A stretch of 64,000 bases of DNA from positions 62,001 to 126,000 of the forward strand of contig NZ_FQXV01000007.1 of the NCBI RefSeq assembly GCF_900130065.1, read 5' to 3'. Every line of letters begins with the position of its first letter. Positions within the stretch are counted from its first letter, which is position 1. This stretch comes from Sporobacter termitidis DSM 10068. Lineage in GTDB: Bacteria > Bacillota > Clostridia > Oscillospirales > Oscillospiraceae. Positions 1 to 8,488 of the stretch are shown here, piece after piece. The translations under genes were made by a program, and so were the position numbers. Below the pieces are notes generated by a model. That model ran no database searches. It was given only the letters and a program-made list of their open reading frames with translations, and was not told the DNA's origin.

Positions 1-60
1 TGCATGAGAAGTGTCACTCCGGAGGCGCATGTCCTCCTGCGTGACAAATTTTCAATTTAT

Positions 61-115
61 TTGCCGCTCCGGCGGCAAACTCTGCGAGGCTTTGCCCTCT
101 GTAAGAGGGTTTTTT
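61..115 (+). terminator. Intrinsic terminator for a gene left of the window
   Basis: Two hairpins lie in tandem. The first is TTGCCGC/GCGGCAA with loop TCCG (61-78). The second is CCCTCT/AGAGGG with loop GTA (95-109), followed by six T on the plus strand (110-115). The T-run orientation suits a plus-strand gene outside the window converging on the permease gene at 137. Confidence 0.6.
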
Positions 116-136
116 GACAAGCTGAGCCCGTCTTTC

Positions 137-1675
137 TCAGTGGGCTGATATTACCGCTTTCGGTTTCGGCTTCGTCATGTTCAGCGATGTAACGGTCACG
201 CTCAGGGCCGTGCCGCCCAGGACCGCTAAAGCCGCGAGCAGGACGTTTCCGGCGCTCAAGCCGTATTGCAGGTCCACCCGGTCCGCTGAAACCTTATCGA
301 TGACAGGATTGAGCTGGTAATCCTGCTTAACAATATATGTCTCCTCCGTCCCCCTGGGAGACGCGAGCTTTTCCGCGATGTCCCCGGCGCCGTTTGCCAG
401 AGCGCCGGACAAAAGCGCGGCAAGAGCGAGCGCCAGGGCGGCAAGCATCACGTTTTCAAGCGCCATCTGCAGCACGATTTGCCGCCGGCGTACGCCAAGC
501 GATATCAGGGCGCCCAGCTCACGCTTCCTGTCCTTTGTCCACATATTCAGGATCAATCCCAGCAGCACAATGCAGCCGGCAACGACCGCCGCCACGAGGA
601 CCGCCGCGGCGATGCCCATGTTTGTCAAAGGCTTTGCGGCGGCCCGATACGCCGAGTCGTCCGGTTTTATCGTAAAATATTTCGGATCAAGCTCCCTGAG
701 CGATTTTACCGCGGACATGGCGGCGTCCAGATTTTCAGGATCGTCCACAAAAAACGTGGCGGCTTCGAACTGCGCGCCGTCCGCGGCCGGATAACCCATA
801 AAGCTTTTTACGGCCGAATCGATCTGATTCAGCGCGTATAAGTCGCAGAAGATCATATTCTCCGCGAAGTCGATTTCAAGCGTATTGGCAATTTTCTCAC
901 CGCTTTGAGCTGTCAAAACCGACGGCTCCTGTTCAAAATTAATATCGAACAGTCCCACGATCTCCAGCGCCGCCGGTTCTCCTATCGCCTTATTCGGATC
1001 GTCGGCAGGTATGTAGATCCCGTCTCTGGCTTCAACGGTGATCGTGTCTCCCACAGACAGCCGGTTTCTCTGGGCCAGCGCGGTCGATATGACCGCTTTG
1101 TACCTGTCGCCTTCCCCGATCTGCCTTCCCCGGGAGAGGGTAAACGCGCCGATCCTGAAGGAATCGTAGAGCGCGCTGTCGTTGCAGCCATATATATTCG
1201 CGTTGCGCGTCATCACCCTATACCAATCCAGCGTCATGCCCATCTTCCGCTGCGCGGGACTGATATCGCCGGGATTTGCCGCGTACCTTTGATACATATC
1301 CGCATATACTCCGGGCCGGAATTCAAGATCCGCCCATAAAGCCATCCGATATGACGCGTAATAATCCGTTACATGGTTTATTTTCAGGATTTTGTCGATG
1401 AGCCCGGCGTCAATGGGCGGCCCGGTGTAGACCGAATACGCCTGTCCCTGGGCACCGTATTCCATTTTCTGCAGGGCCACGTCGGCGGCGTTGATTTTCA
1501 GGATGAAACTGCTGCACAAGCTTTTGCGCAGGGCGTCTTTCGCATTATCCGCGCTGGACTTTATCATAAGCCCCAGCAACGCGAATACCGCTATCACAAA
1601 CATGATCGCGAACAGCAACAGGCTCCGCCCCCGTTTGCGCGTGATGTACAGCCATGCTCTCCTGACGGTTGACAC
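137..1675 (-). CDS. FtsX/MacB-type ABC transporter permease
   Basis: This 512-residue membrane protein has the FtsX-permease layout. It has one N-terminal helix (about residues 17-40), a large extracytoplasmic domain (about 45-345), then three helices near 350-375, 400-425 and 475-500. The stretch after the second helix (TKDRKRELGALISLGVRRRQ) is the typical FtsX-domain cytoplasmic segment. Proteins of this family form the membrane part of ABC systems for lipoprotein, peptide or cell-wall work rather than solute uptake. No ATPase partner is visible; it may lie left of the window. The start is GTG at 1675, with AAGGGGG eight bases upstream. A good promoter lies at 1783-1811. Substrate unknown. 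Confidence 0.8.
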   Translation of the reverse strand: MSTVRRAWLYITRKRGRSLLLFAIMFVIAVFALLGLMIKSSADNAKDALRKSLCSSFILKINAADVALQKMEYGAQGQAYSVYTGPPIDAGLIDKILKINHVTDYYASYRMALWADLEFRPGVYADMYQRYAANPGDISPAQRKMGMTLDWYRVMTRNANIYGCNDSALYDSFRIGAFTLSRGRQIGEGDRYKAVISTALAQRNRLSVGDTITVEARDGIYIPADDPNKAIGEPAALEIVGLFDINFEQEPSVLTAQSGEKIANTLEIDFAENMIFCDLYALNQIDSAVKSFMGYPAADGAQFEAATFFVDDPENLDAAMSAVKSLRELDPKYFTIKPDDSAYRAAAKPLTNMGIAAAVLVAAVVAGCIVLLGLILNMWTKDRKRELGALISLGVRRRQIVLQMALENVMLAALALALAALLSGALANGAGDIAEKLASPRGTEETYIVKQDYQLNPVIDKVSADRVDLQYGLSAGNVLLAALAVLGGTALSVTVTSLNMTKPKPKAVISAH

Positions 1676-1782
1676 TCTGAGGCCCCCTTCAGCTCAAGGA
1701 TGAGAATATCTCTTTCGGCTTCATTGTGATAACGATAGCCGAGGATACTCCCGTAGAAACCGCGATGATCAAAATTTTACAT

Positions 1783-1811
1783 ATTATAACACTATTGTCT
1801 ACATATTACAA
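1783..1811 (-). promoter_or_regulatory. Sigma-A-type promoter for the FtsX permease gene
   Basis: On the minus strand there is TTGTAA, a 17-base spacer, then TATAAT, about 110 bases before the permease start. The promoter itself contains a direct repeat, GTTRTAATATGTA, occurring twice about 21 bases apart. This is one per two helical turns and could be a tandem operator. Confidence 0.6.
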
Positions 1812-1849
1812 CACAATGCGCCTTGGAACCAAAAAACGGCACATGAGAA

Positions 1850-1880
1850 AGAACCTGCCGTCAAATGACGACAGGTCCTT
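1850..1880 (-). terminator. Terminator of the cheW-chemoreceptor unit
   Basis: Stem ACCTGCCGTC/GACGACAGGT (one mismatch) with loop AAAT at 1853-1876. On the minus strand it is followed by TTCTTTCT. It lies just downstream of the chemoreceptor stop at 1893. Confidence 0.6.
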
Positions 1881-1892
1881 CCGCTTTTCTTA

Positions 1893-3677
1893 TTAGTATT
1901 TACCGAAATTTTCACCGCCTGCGGAAACGGCGGCTTTTGCCGCCGGCATGGCGGGAATACTTTTCATATCGGCAGTCCTGGGCGCTGGACTCGCCGCCGC
2001 CTCGCCGATCCGCCTTTTCAGCTTGAAAATGCCCACGATCTCCTTCAGCTGCGCCGCCTGGCCCGAAAGCTCCTCGCTGGCGGCCGCGCCCTCCTCCGAC
2101 GTGGCCGCGTTGGTCTGGACCACCTGGGAAATCTGCACGATGCCCTGATTCACCTGTTCGATGCCGACAGACTGCTCGCTGGACGCCGTGGCGATGTCGC
2201 TGACCAGGTCCGCCGCTTTTTTGACCTGCTCCACGATCTGATTCAGGGCGGCCGCTGTGCTGTTGGCGATCTTCGTACCTGCCTCGACCTTCTTAATGGA
2301 GCCCTCAATGAGATCCGTCGTCTCCTTGGCGGCATCGGCCGAGCGCGCCGCCAGGCTTCTCACTTCCTCCGCCACGACGGCGAAGCCCTTGCCGTGCTGC
2401 CCCGCCCTGGCGGCTTCCACCGCCGCATTCAGCGCGAGAATATTTGTCTGGAACGCGATATCGTCAATGACCTTGATGATTTTGTTGATGCTGCTGGACG
2501 ATTCGTTAATTTCAGCCATTGCCGCCAGCATGTCCTTCATTTGGGCGTTGCCGTCGGCCGCGTTGGCCTCGGCGTTTCTCGCCAGATCGTTTGCCGTTCT
2601 GGCGTTTTCCGCGTTATGTATGACCTGGGAGGATATTTCCTCCAGCGACGCCGTCAGTTCCTCCACGGAGCTCGCCTGCTCGGTTGCCCCCTGAGACAGC
2701 GACATGCTGGAGGTTGACACGATATTCGAGCCGGAAGCGACCTGCTCGGCCGCCAGGACAATTGTTTCGATGATTTGATTGAGTTTATTGAGCAATTCGG
2801 CTATGCTCTTACCTAAAAGGTCATTGTCGGAGCGGACGGCAATGTCCGCCGTCAAGTCTCCGTCAGCCAGCCGCCGCGCAACATACGCCTGCTCTTTTGT
2901 ACTGGCTACCAGCTCCTCAAAGGCTTTGGCCAACGTGCCTATTTCGTCTTTTGCCGCAACGTCGATCACCGCGTTCACGTCGCCTTTGGCGAGCAGCTTG
3001 GCGGCGTCCACCATTTTCCTGACAGGCCTGCTGATCATTCTTGATATCGCTATTCCCAGGGCAATCGCGATAGCGACGCCGGCGGCGATAACGATCAGCA
3101 TTATCACCGTTGCCGACGTGACCAGCTGCATGTTTTGTTCGTTCTTTGATTTACCCGAATCCGCGTTGTACGCCATGATCTGGTCGAACGAGGCCTGCAC
3201 GGCGTCACCCGCGGTCGTCAGATCGCCCAGGATCAGGCTCTGGGCCGCCTCGTCGTTGTCCGACTTTATGTCGCTGACAACCTTTTCGATGATGGATTTG
3301 TAGTTATCCCATTGCGGCTTTAACGTATCGACGAGCGCCTGATTGGCGTCGGAAATGTCGCCGCTCTCGTAACTTGCCAGGTTCTGATCTACCAGGGTCA
3401 GATAATTGCCGATCTTGTTTAACGCGTCGTCCTGCAGGCTCGTCCCGTCGGTGATGATGGCCTTGACGGAATTGTACCGGATTCTCTGATAATATATGCA
3501 TGCGGTGCCGGCGTAATTGGTCCCCAATGTATTGACACTGTACAGGCGCGAGTCGGCCTGGCCTATGCTGTTAAGATTGATAAGCCCGACGACGCCGACG
3601 ACACCGGCGATGATCGCCACTATAATAAAACCGGTAATCAGCTTTGTCGCTATTTTTAAATTTGCAAACCACTTCAT
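1893..3677 (-). CDS. Methyl-accepting chemotaxis protein (4HB type)
   Basis: A 594-residue chemoreceptor. It has TM1 at about residues 10-32, a periplasmic-side four-helix-bundle-like sensor (about 33-188), TM2 (about 190-212), a HAMP domain (about 213-270) and a long coiled-coil signalling domain. The hairpin tip contains the conserved [20 protein letters not shown] and [18 protein letters not shown] segments. It should pass ligand binding to CheA/CheW at the membrane. It follows cheW by 26 bases in the same direction, so the two are probably co-transcribed. The C terminus ends in NFGKY, the same four last residues (FGKY) as the receptor at 54219, which could be a tether for adaptation enzymes. 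Ligand unknown. Confidence 0.92.
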   Translation of the reverse strand: MKWFANLKIATKLITGFIIVAIIAGVVGVVGLINLNSIGQADSRLYSVNTLGTNYAGTACIYYQRIRYNSVKAIITDGTSLQDDALNKIGNYLTLVDQNLASYESGDISDANQALVDTLKPQWDNYKSIIEKVVSDIKSDNDEAAQSLILGDLTTAGDAVQASFDQIMAYNADSGKSKNEQNMQLVTSATVIMLIVIAAGVAIAIALGIAISRMISRPVRKMVDAAKLLAKGDVNAVIDVAAKDEIGTLAKAFEELVASTKEQAYVARRLADGDLTADIAVRSDNDLLGKSIAELLNKLNQIIETIVLAAEQVASGSNIVSTSSMSLSQGATEQASSVEELTASLEEISSQVIHNAENARTANDLARNAEANAADGNAQMKDMLAAMAEINESSSSINKIIKVIDDIAFQTNILALNAAVEAARAGQHGKGFAVVAEEVRSLAARSADAAKETTDLIEGSIKKVEAGTKIANSTAAALNQIVEQVKKAADLVSDIATASSEQSVGIEQVNQGIVQISQVVQTNAATSEEGAAASEELSGQAAQLKEIVGIFKLKRRIGEAAASPAPRTADMKSIPAMPAAKAAVSAGGENFGKY

Positions 3678-3703
3678 AACTCATACACTTCTCTCTGTTA
3701 ATT

Positions 3704-4240
3704 CTAACGTAAAATTGATGCTGTTCTTTCCATTAATAGCCTTTCACAGTCCAGCAGGAGGATCACGACGGCATCGATTTTGCCGATGTTTTTTACGAAG
3801 CCGCTGCTCTCGGCGTATAAATTCGGCGTCTCCGTGATACTGTCCTCCCCAATGGCAATGACCTCCGAAACGCTGTCAACGATAAGGCCATAGGTGATCT
3901 CGTTGTAATCGATAACGACAATACAGGTCCGGTCATCGTAAACGTGCTCCTGCATACCGAATCTCAATCTGACGTCCATGACGGGAATAATCTTGCCCCT
4001 CAGATTGATGACGCCTTTGATGTATTCGGGCATTTCCGGCATTTCGGTTATTGTCTGAATGCCGACAATCTCCGTGACATATCTGATTTGTATTCCATAC
4101 GTCTCCTCGCAGACAATAAAAGTCAGATATTTTCCCTTTAAGCTCTCTTCCTCAATTTCTTCCCTGATTTCTTTCTGTGCTTCCAACTTTTCCAATGCAA
4201 CTACCTCCATGAATTTATTGCTTGTCCCATCAGCCGGCAT
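3704..4240 (-). CDS. cheW: CheW chemotaxis coupling protein
   Basis: A 178-residue protein with a CheW-like SH3-type double barrel from about residue 38. Conserved motifs are YLTFIVCEETYGI, the segment EMPEYIKGVINLRG, and V(M)DVRLRFG. CheW links chemoreceptors to the kinase CheA. An extra charged N-terminal stretch (residues 1-37, rich in Glu/Lys) precedes the domain. The start ATG at 4240 has GGGGTGAG upstream; an internal ATG at 4210 is possible. No cheA lies nearby, so this is an accessory CheW paired with the downstream receptor. Its upstream region abuts the left arm of the probable invertible element (4315-4340), which may affect its transcription. Confidence 0.9.
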   Translation of the reverse strand: MPADGTSNKFMEVVALEKLEAQKEIREEIEEESLKGKYLTFIVCEETYGIQIRYVTEIVGIQTITEMPEMPEYIKGVINLRGKIIPVMDVRLRFGMQEHVYDDRTCIVVIDYNEITYGLIVDSVSEVIAIGEDSITETPNLYAESSGFVKNIGKIDAVVILLLDCERLLMERTASILR

Positions 4241-4314
4241 TTCTCACCCCCAGTGCTCAATAATATCTTCCGCCGGACATAAATAACGCTGCGGATTCGG
4301 AGCTCTTCAAGATA

Positions 4315-4340
4315 GCCGCAGTTTATTTGGAACTGCGACC
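4315..4340 (+). repeat. Left 26-bp inverted repeat of the recombinase element
   Basis: This is a perfect 26-base inverted copy of 5714-5739; identity stops exactly at both ends. The repeat has dyad symmetry of its own: arms CGCAGTT and AACTGCG (4317-4323 and 4331-4337) around an asymmetric 7-base spacer TATTTGG. That is the geometry of a tyrosine-recombinase core site. It sits 75 bases upstream of the cheW start. Confidence 0.85.
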
Positions 4341-4371
4341 CGTACGGGAAAAGCGCTGAAATGGCCCCGTT

Positions 4372-5529
4372 TTAAACGGGAATGACGGCTTCTGTGACGG
4401 GGAATAAAGAAAAATCCATATGCGTGATGTGCAGCTTGTTCAGCTTTTCGATGGCTATTTTTTTCTGCTCCATCAGGGAGTGTGCGTAAATATTGAGGGT
4501 AATGGACACATTGGCATGCCCCAATATTTCGCTCAGCGTTTTGATGTCGACGCCAAGCTCCAGCGCGCGCGTGGCGAAGGTATGCCTGATGGCGTGGAAT
4601 TTGCGGTCCTTAACGCCCGCCAGCAACAAAATCTTTTTAAAATACTTTTGATACGTACGCGGGTCGAGCGGTGCGGCGGTACCGGAGAGGACGTAATGCT
4701 CTTCGTTTGCGGCCGGCTTCATCCCGGCGGCCAGCTTCAGCAGAAAGGCGGGCAAGGGAATTTTTCTGACGGACTTCTGGCTCTTGGGCAGTCCCACAAG
4801 AAGGGCTGTCCTGTTTTCCTCCGGACGGAAGTTTTTTGTGCGCGATACCGTTCTCGCGATGGACATCGTTCCCGCTTCGAAATCGATGTCGCCCCATTTC
4901 AGGGCGCAGAGCTCCCCAAGCCGTATCCCGGTATAAAAGCACAGGAGTATGCCGAGGCGCCGCATGTCGTTTGAACACAGGACCGCGTTCTCGACCAGCC
5001 GCTGTTCCTTCAGAGAAAAAACCTGGACCTCCGTGCTTTCCGGCTTTGGCAGCCTGACGGCTTCCATAACAGGCGCGCACTCCGCCGAGCCCTTCAGTAT
5101 CTCCCTCAGCGCTGTTTTGAAAATCGACAGGAGCTTTCTTTTATATGCGTCCGAGAGGGCCACATTATCCTTGATGGCTCTGACAAAACGCCCGGCGGAC
5201 GTCTCTGTTATCCGGCTATTTTCAGGGCCGGTAAAAAAGGGAATGACATACAGGCGCATGCAGTTATAGTAATTTTCATAGGTGGACGGTTTGACGCCGT
5301 TAACAGCGCAGCTTTCCAGCCATCGGTCAAACAGCCCGGCCGGATTTTCTGCGCGGCGGGGCGCGGCCGGTTTGTCAGCGCCGGCGTTATCCTGATAATT
5401 CTTCTTTTTCTCCTTGATCTCCCGGTACGTGCCGGCATAAAGGTATTTGTATTTCCCGTCCGGTTTCAGGATGCGCCCCTCCCAGCGCCCATCCTTCCGC
5501 CTGTAAACGTTTTCTCCTCTGCGTGACAT
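4372..5529 (-). CDS. Tyrosine site-specific recombinase (phage-integrase family)
   Basis: A 385-residue recombinase. It has an N-terminal AP2-like arm-binding segment (residues 1-50, GRWEGRILKPDGKYKYLYAG), a SAM-like core-binding domain (about 65-160) and the catalytic domain (about 170-365). The catalytic set is visible: R203 in TGIRLGEL, a lysine near 249-252, H312 and R315 in HAIRHTF, H338 in LGHAN, and Y348 in NIYAH. This is the Tn916/phage-like class common in Firmicutes. The start ATG at 5529 has GAAAGGAGC nine bases upstream. No excisionase, relaxase or phage gene is near. The flanking perfect inverted repeats suggest it works on DNA inversion of its own locus rather than as the remnant of a larger integrated element. 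Confidence 0.93.
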   Translation of the reverse strand: MSRRGENVYRRKDGRWEGRILKPDGKYKYLYAGTYREIKEKKKNYQDNAGADKPAAPRRAENPAGLFDRWLESCAVNGVKPSTYENYYNCMRLYVIPFFTGPENSRITETSAGRFVRAIKDNVALSDAYKRKLLSIFKTALREILKGSAECAPVMEAVRLPKPESTEVQVFSLKEQRLVENAVLCSNDMRRLGILLCFYTGIRLGELCALKWGDIDFEAGTMSIARTVSRTKNFRPEENRTALLVGLPKSQKSVRKIPLPAFLLKLAAGMKPAANEEHYVLSGTAAPLDPRTYQKYFKKILLLAGVKDRKFHAIRHTFATRALELGVDIKTLSEILGHANVSITLNIYAHSLMEQKKIAIEKLNKLHITHMDFSLFPVTEAVIPV

Positions 5530-5703
5530 AGATCATGCTCCTTTCAAAATGTGACGTTAAAATTGACGGCGAATGGCTATGCAAACGCCGTGCGGCACCA
5601 TATTTCAGCCAAATGAACGTGCCAGGTCATCGCTTCTCGGCCGCCTTTTTTCTTTTGGGCGGCAATTTAAGCTAATCTGCGGCGGAAATTTATCGATAAA
5701 TAT

Positions 5704-5747
5704 GAAAAAAGGCGGTCGCAGTTCCAAATAAACTGCGGCCTTTTTTC
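5704..5747. terminator. Bidirectional terminator-like palindrome at the right repeat
   Basis: The right inverted repeat is framed by GAAAAAAGGC (5704-5713) and its complement GCCTTTTTTC (5738-5747). This gives a palindrome with an A-run on one side and a T-run on the other, typical of an intrinsic terminator working in both directions. The left copy lacks these flanks. Confidence 0.5.
5714..5739 (-). repeat. Right 26-bp inverted repeat of the recombinase element
   Basis: Perfect inverted copy of 4315-4340, carrying the same 7-bp arms and the spacer in reverse orientation (CCAAATA). It lies about 185 bases upstream of the recombinase start. No strong promoter is evident between it and the gene. 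Confidence 0.85.
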
Positions 5748-5830
5748 GGCGATTCATCAGGCTCCGGGGCGTGCTGTCCGATGCCGAAGCCTGCCGGTTC
5801 AGCATTTACTACTATTCCGATGTGAATTAA
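5741..5830 (+). pseudogene. Possible 3' remnant of a gene cut at the right repeat
   Basis: Immediately outside the right repeat an open frame without a start reads RRFIRLRGVLSDAEACRF, then SIYYYSDVN and TAA at 5828-5830. The composition looks protein-like rather than random, and the frame is closed by a stop inside the repeat. It could be the tail of a gene truncated when the element arrived or rearranged. Family not recognised. Chance is not excluded. Confidence 0.25.
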
Positions 5831-5889
5831 ATATAAATCCGCCGGCCCTGACTGTATCTCAGGCCGGCGGATTTATATATTCTGCTTTT
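5831..5889. terminator. Strong bidirectional hairpin terminator
   Basis: A 17-bp perfect stem (5831-5847 with 5862-5878, core AAATCCGCCGGCC) has a short loop and is followed by CTTTTTTC on the plus strand. It isolates the recombinase region from the DUF1540 gene. Confidence 0.7.
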
Positions 5890-6061
5890 TTCAAGGCATC
5901 AGCCCCTTTACGAAAACTTTCACGTATCGTTTGTATCGGCAGTTCTTGATCGTTTGTTTACTTGTAAATCTCTGTTTTATCCTCTATTCCGGCTGTATAA
6001 AGCACGCTGTTTGCTCAAAAACTATAACGAACCCTAGATCAATCTGTGTGGAGGGAAAAAA

Positions 6062-6232
6062 ATGAAAGCCAATAAAATGGATCATCCCAATCAGGGCATC
6101 AGCTGCGAGGTTTCAACCTGCCAATATTATATGAACGGCGATTTCTGCTCGGCGGACAAAATCCAGGTGACACCGAGAACCGCCCGGAACTCCGGCGAGA
6201 CAGACTGCTCAACCTTTATACCGCAGACCTGA
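6062..6232 (+). CDS. Small DUF1540 Cys-motif protein
   Basis: A 56-residue protein. Its pattern fits the DUF1540 domain of Clostridia and Bacilli: ISCEVSTCQYY, then FCSADKIQV, then a final TDCSTF. Four cysteines (C15, C20, C29, C49) suggest a small metal-binding fold. The function of the family is not established; members are common in spore formers. The start ATG at 6062 follows GGAGGG by seven bases. A dedicated terminator follows at 6239. Single-gene transcript on the plus strand between two minus-strand blocks. Confidence 0.85.
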   Translation: MKANKMDHPNQGISCEVSTCQYYMNGDFCSADKIQVTPRTARNSGETDCSTFIPQT

Positions 6233-6238
6233 TAAATG

Positions 6239-6283
6239 AAAAGACAGGGTATCGACTTTGCAGTGCGATACCCTGTCTTTTTT
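6239..6283. terminator. ACAGGGTAT-family terminator
   Basis: A 16-bp stem (6239-6254 with 6266-6281, AAAAGACAGGGTATCG) ends in TTTTTT. It ends the DUF1540 gene and, with its A-run, could also serve the convergent oxidoreductase gene. It belongs to a family of related terminators found up to 20 kb. Confidence 0.85.
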
Positions 6284-6329
6284 GCTTACCTTTTCGCGCG
6301 GCCCCGCAGGCGCCGGTACATAATAAACC

Positions 6330-8336
6330 TTAGATGTGCAGCGCCGCCTGGAACGCGCCGTTGACCGCGGCGGAGATGTTGCCGCCGATCTTTTTCGCGT
6401 CACCGACGATGTAGCACTCCGTCTCCGGTGCGCAGTGGCGCAGCTGGCCGACCAGATCGTGATTGATGCGCATGCCCATTGCCAGCAGCACGGTGTCCGC
6501 CTCGATCTCAAACGTCCTGCCGTCCTGGTCCTTGGCGACAATGCCCTTATCCGTGACCTCCACGAGCGAGGTGCTGTACTGCACCTGGATCCCCTTCTCG
6601 TCCAGCAGGCCCGGCATTTCGCTGAACAGGAACTGCGGCTTGGGCATCATGTCGATCAGGCCGACGACCTCTTTGCCGTCCTCGGTAAAGTCGTGGGCCG
6701 CCTCCATGCCGATATCACCGGCGCCGACGATGACGATTTTCCGGCCGACCTTGGGGCGGTATTTCGTCAGCGCGTCGGAGGCCCACATGACGTTCGGTCT
6801 TGTGATGCCCGGGATGCTCCGCGGTACGAGGGGCTCCGCGCCGACGGCGATGATCACGGCGTCATAGCCCTCGATATCCAGCAGCTCCTTTGTGGCTTCC
6901 GTATTCAGCAGGACTTTTGCCTTGCCGGCCTTGATGGCCTTCTGGGCCTGGACGTTTGTCCACTTCAGGTAATCCTTCAGATCGAATTTGATCCGGGGCG
7001 CCGCCGCGCCGTTGAGGCAGCCGGCGATACGGTCGGACTTTTCGTAAACCGTCACGTCATGGCCGCGCTCGATGAGCGTGTGCATCGCCGTGAGACCGGC
7101 CGGGCCGGCGCCGACGACGGCGACCTTTTTCTTCACCTTGGCAACCGGCACTTCGCCGTCGCGCAGGTAACTCGTCATGCCGGAAATGGGGTTGACGGCG
7201 CAGTTGATGACCTTCGGTCCGCCGAGGCGCATGGCGCACGCGTTGCAGCGCAGGCACGGACGAATGTCCTCCCTGCGGTTGGCCGCGGCCTTCTTCGGCA
7301 TATCGGGGTCGGCCATCAGCGGGCGGCACATCGCCACGAAGTCGACCCATCCGTTGGAGAGATATTCCTCCGCCAGGTCGACGCTGGTGATGGAGCCGAC
7401 GGCCGTCAGGCGGATATCGCCCTGGAAATGATCCTTGATTTTCTGCGTCCAGTGGACGTTAAAGCCACGCTTCATCGTGGAGCCCTGGAGCCAGTAGCGC
7501 ATGTACTTCATGAGCCCCTCGGAGTGGAGGCCGGCGGAGACGTTGAACATGTCCACGCCGTGGTCCTTGAGAATTTTCATGAGCTTGAGCGTTTCTTCAA
7601 AGTGCATGCCGTCTTCGATGATCTCGTCGGCGGAGATGCGGTAGTCGATAACGAAGTTCTCGCCGCACAGCTCGCGGGTCTTCTCCACCACCTCGATGGC
7701 AAAGCGCGCGCGGTTCTCCAAAGAGCCGCCGTACTTGTCCGTCCGCTTATTGTAATGGGGCGAGGTAAACTGGGAGATCAGGTTGCCGTGACCGCCGTGC
7801 AGCAGCGCCACGTCCATGCCCGCGCGCTGCATGCGCTTGCAGGCCATGGCGTATTTCATCACGGTCTCATCGATCTTTTTCTGATCCATTTCGATGGGTA
7901 TGTACGGTTCGCGGCCCGCCATCGCGGCGCGCATCCTTTCGCTGTCGCCGGGGATCGGACTGGAGGAAAACGGCACATGTCCGACAGCCTCGAACGTGGT
8001 GTCCTTGCCGTTATGGTTGACCTCCAGCGAGGCGTGGCAGTCAAACTCCTGCGCCATCTCCGCATACCACGACAGCGGCAGCACGCTGTGATCGCTCGAC
8101 AGATCCAGCTGGCACTCCTCGTCCTTGCACTCGGTGATATCGATGGACGAGTTGCCCACGTACAGGATCGACGCGCCGCCGCGGGCGAACATGCGGAACC
8201 AGTCCACAAACTGGTGGGTCACCAGCCCGTCCGGGCTTGCCAGGTTCGGCGACGGCGGCGCCAAGATGATGCGGTTTTTGAAATCCACACCGCGGACTTT
8301 GATCGGGGAAAAGAGATGCGTGTAATTCGATGCCAT
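6330..8336 (-). CDS. Old-yellow-enzyme/2,4-dienoyl-CoA reductase-type flavin iron-sulfur oxidoreductase
   Basis: A 668-residue enzyme in three parts. The first is an FMN-binding TIM barrel (residues 1-345, with the conserved KYGGSLENRARF at 201-212). The second is a 4Fe-4S site with Cys361, 364, 367 and 379 (spacing C-x2-C-x2-C-x11-C). The third is an FAD/NAD(P)H Rossmann region (VAVVGAGPAG at 405-414 and a second IVIVGAGDIG). This is the layout of 2,4-dienoyl-CoA reductase, 2-enoate reductase and bile-acid BaiCD/BaiH-type enzymes, which reduce activated C=C bonds in the cytoplasm. The substrate cannot be told from sequence. The start is ATG at 8336, preceded by AAAGGA; the GTG at 8354 would place that site inside the gene. 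Likely monocistronic. Confidence 0.9.
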   Translation of the reverse strand: MASNYTHLFSPIKVRGVDFKNRIILAPPSPNLASPDGLVTHQFVDWFRMFARGGASILYVGNSSIDITECKDEECQLDLSSDHSVLPLSWYAEMAQEFDCHASLEVNHNGKDTTFEAVGHVPFSSSPIPGDSERMRAAMAGREPYIPIEMDQKKIDETVMKYAMACKRMQRAGMDVALLHGGHGNLISQFTSPHYNKRTDKYGGSLENRARFAIEVVEKTRELCGENFVIDYRISADEIIEDGMHFEETLKLMKILKDHGVDMFNVSAGLHSEGLMKYMRYWLQGSTMKRGFNVHWTQKIKDHFQGDIRLTAVGSITSVDLAEEYLSNGWVDFVAMCRPLMADPDMPKKAAANRREDIRPCLRCNACAMRLGGPKVINCAVNPISGMTSYLRDGEVPVAKVKKKVAVVGAGPAGLTAMHTLIERGHDVTVYEKSDRIAGCLNGAAAPRIKFDLKDYLKWTNVQAQKAIKAGKAKVLLNTEATKELLDIEGYDAVIIAVGAEPLVPRSIPGITRPNVMWASDALTKYRPKVGRKIVIVGAGDIGMEAAHDFTEDGKEVVGLIDMMPKPQFLFSEMPGLLDEKGIQVQYSTSLVEVTDKGIVAKDQDGRTFEIEADTVLLAMGMRINHDLVGQLRHCAPETECYIVGDAKKIGGNISAAVNGAFQAALHI

Positions 8337-8446
8337 TTTTTTATTTCCTTTCACATCAGACTGGGGCTATATTCAATTACAGTAATAATACAATAAATAT
8401 CGAAAGGTAGCAAGCTCCAAATCGTACATACATAAGTATTGCACGT

Positions 8447-8482
8447 AAAAAAACAGGGTATTGCACAAAATGCAATACCCCG
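8447..8482 (-). terminator. ACAGGGTAT-family terminator
   Basis: Stem GGGTATTGCA/TGCAATACCC (8456-8465 with 8471-8480). On the minus strand it is followed by a run of seven T. Downstream of the unknown gene at 8489, separating it from the oxidoreductase. Confidence 0.8.
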
Positions 8483-8488
8483 GGCGGC

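Larger units (their letters stand above)
4315..5739. mobile_element. Putative invertible segment carrying its own tyrosine recombinase
   Basis: The 26-bp inverted repeats enclose 1373 bases holding only the recombinase gene. With crossover spacers in opposite orientation (TATTTGG versus CCAAATA on the plus strand), recombination would invert the segment rather than excise it. In the present orientation the recombinase is transcribed toward cheW and the chemoreceptor, with no clear terminator except a short hairpin at 4366-4380. Read-through could therefore feed the chemotaxis genes; inversion would remove it. The inversion itself is inference. Confidence 0.55.

Noticed and set aside
4372-5529. 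Prophage or integrative conjugative element
   Set aside because: Only a recombinase is present; there are no phage or conjugation genes, and the flanking repeats are inverted rather than direct.
6336-8396. Long plus-strand open frame (686 codons) opposite the flavin oxidoreductase
   Set aside because: It mirrors a clear gene on the minus strand, has no ribosome site and its translation lacks any family motif; GC-rich third positions keep the antisense frame open.
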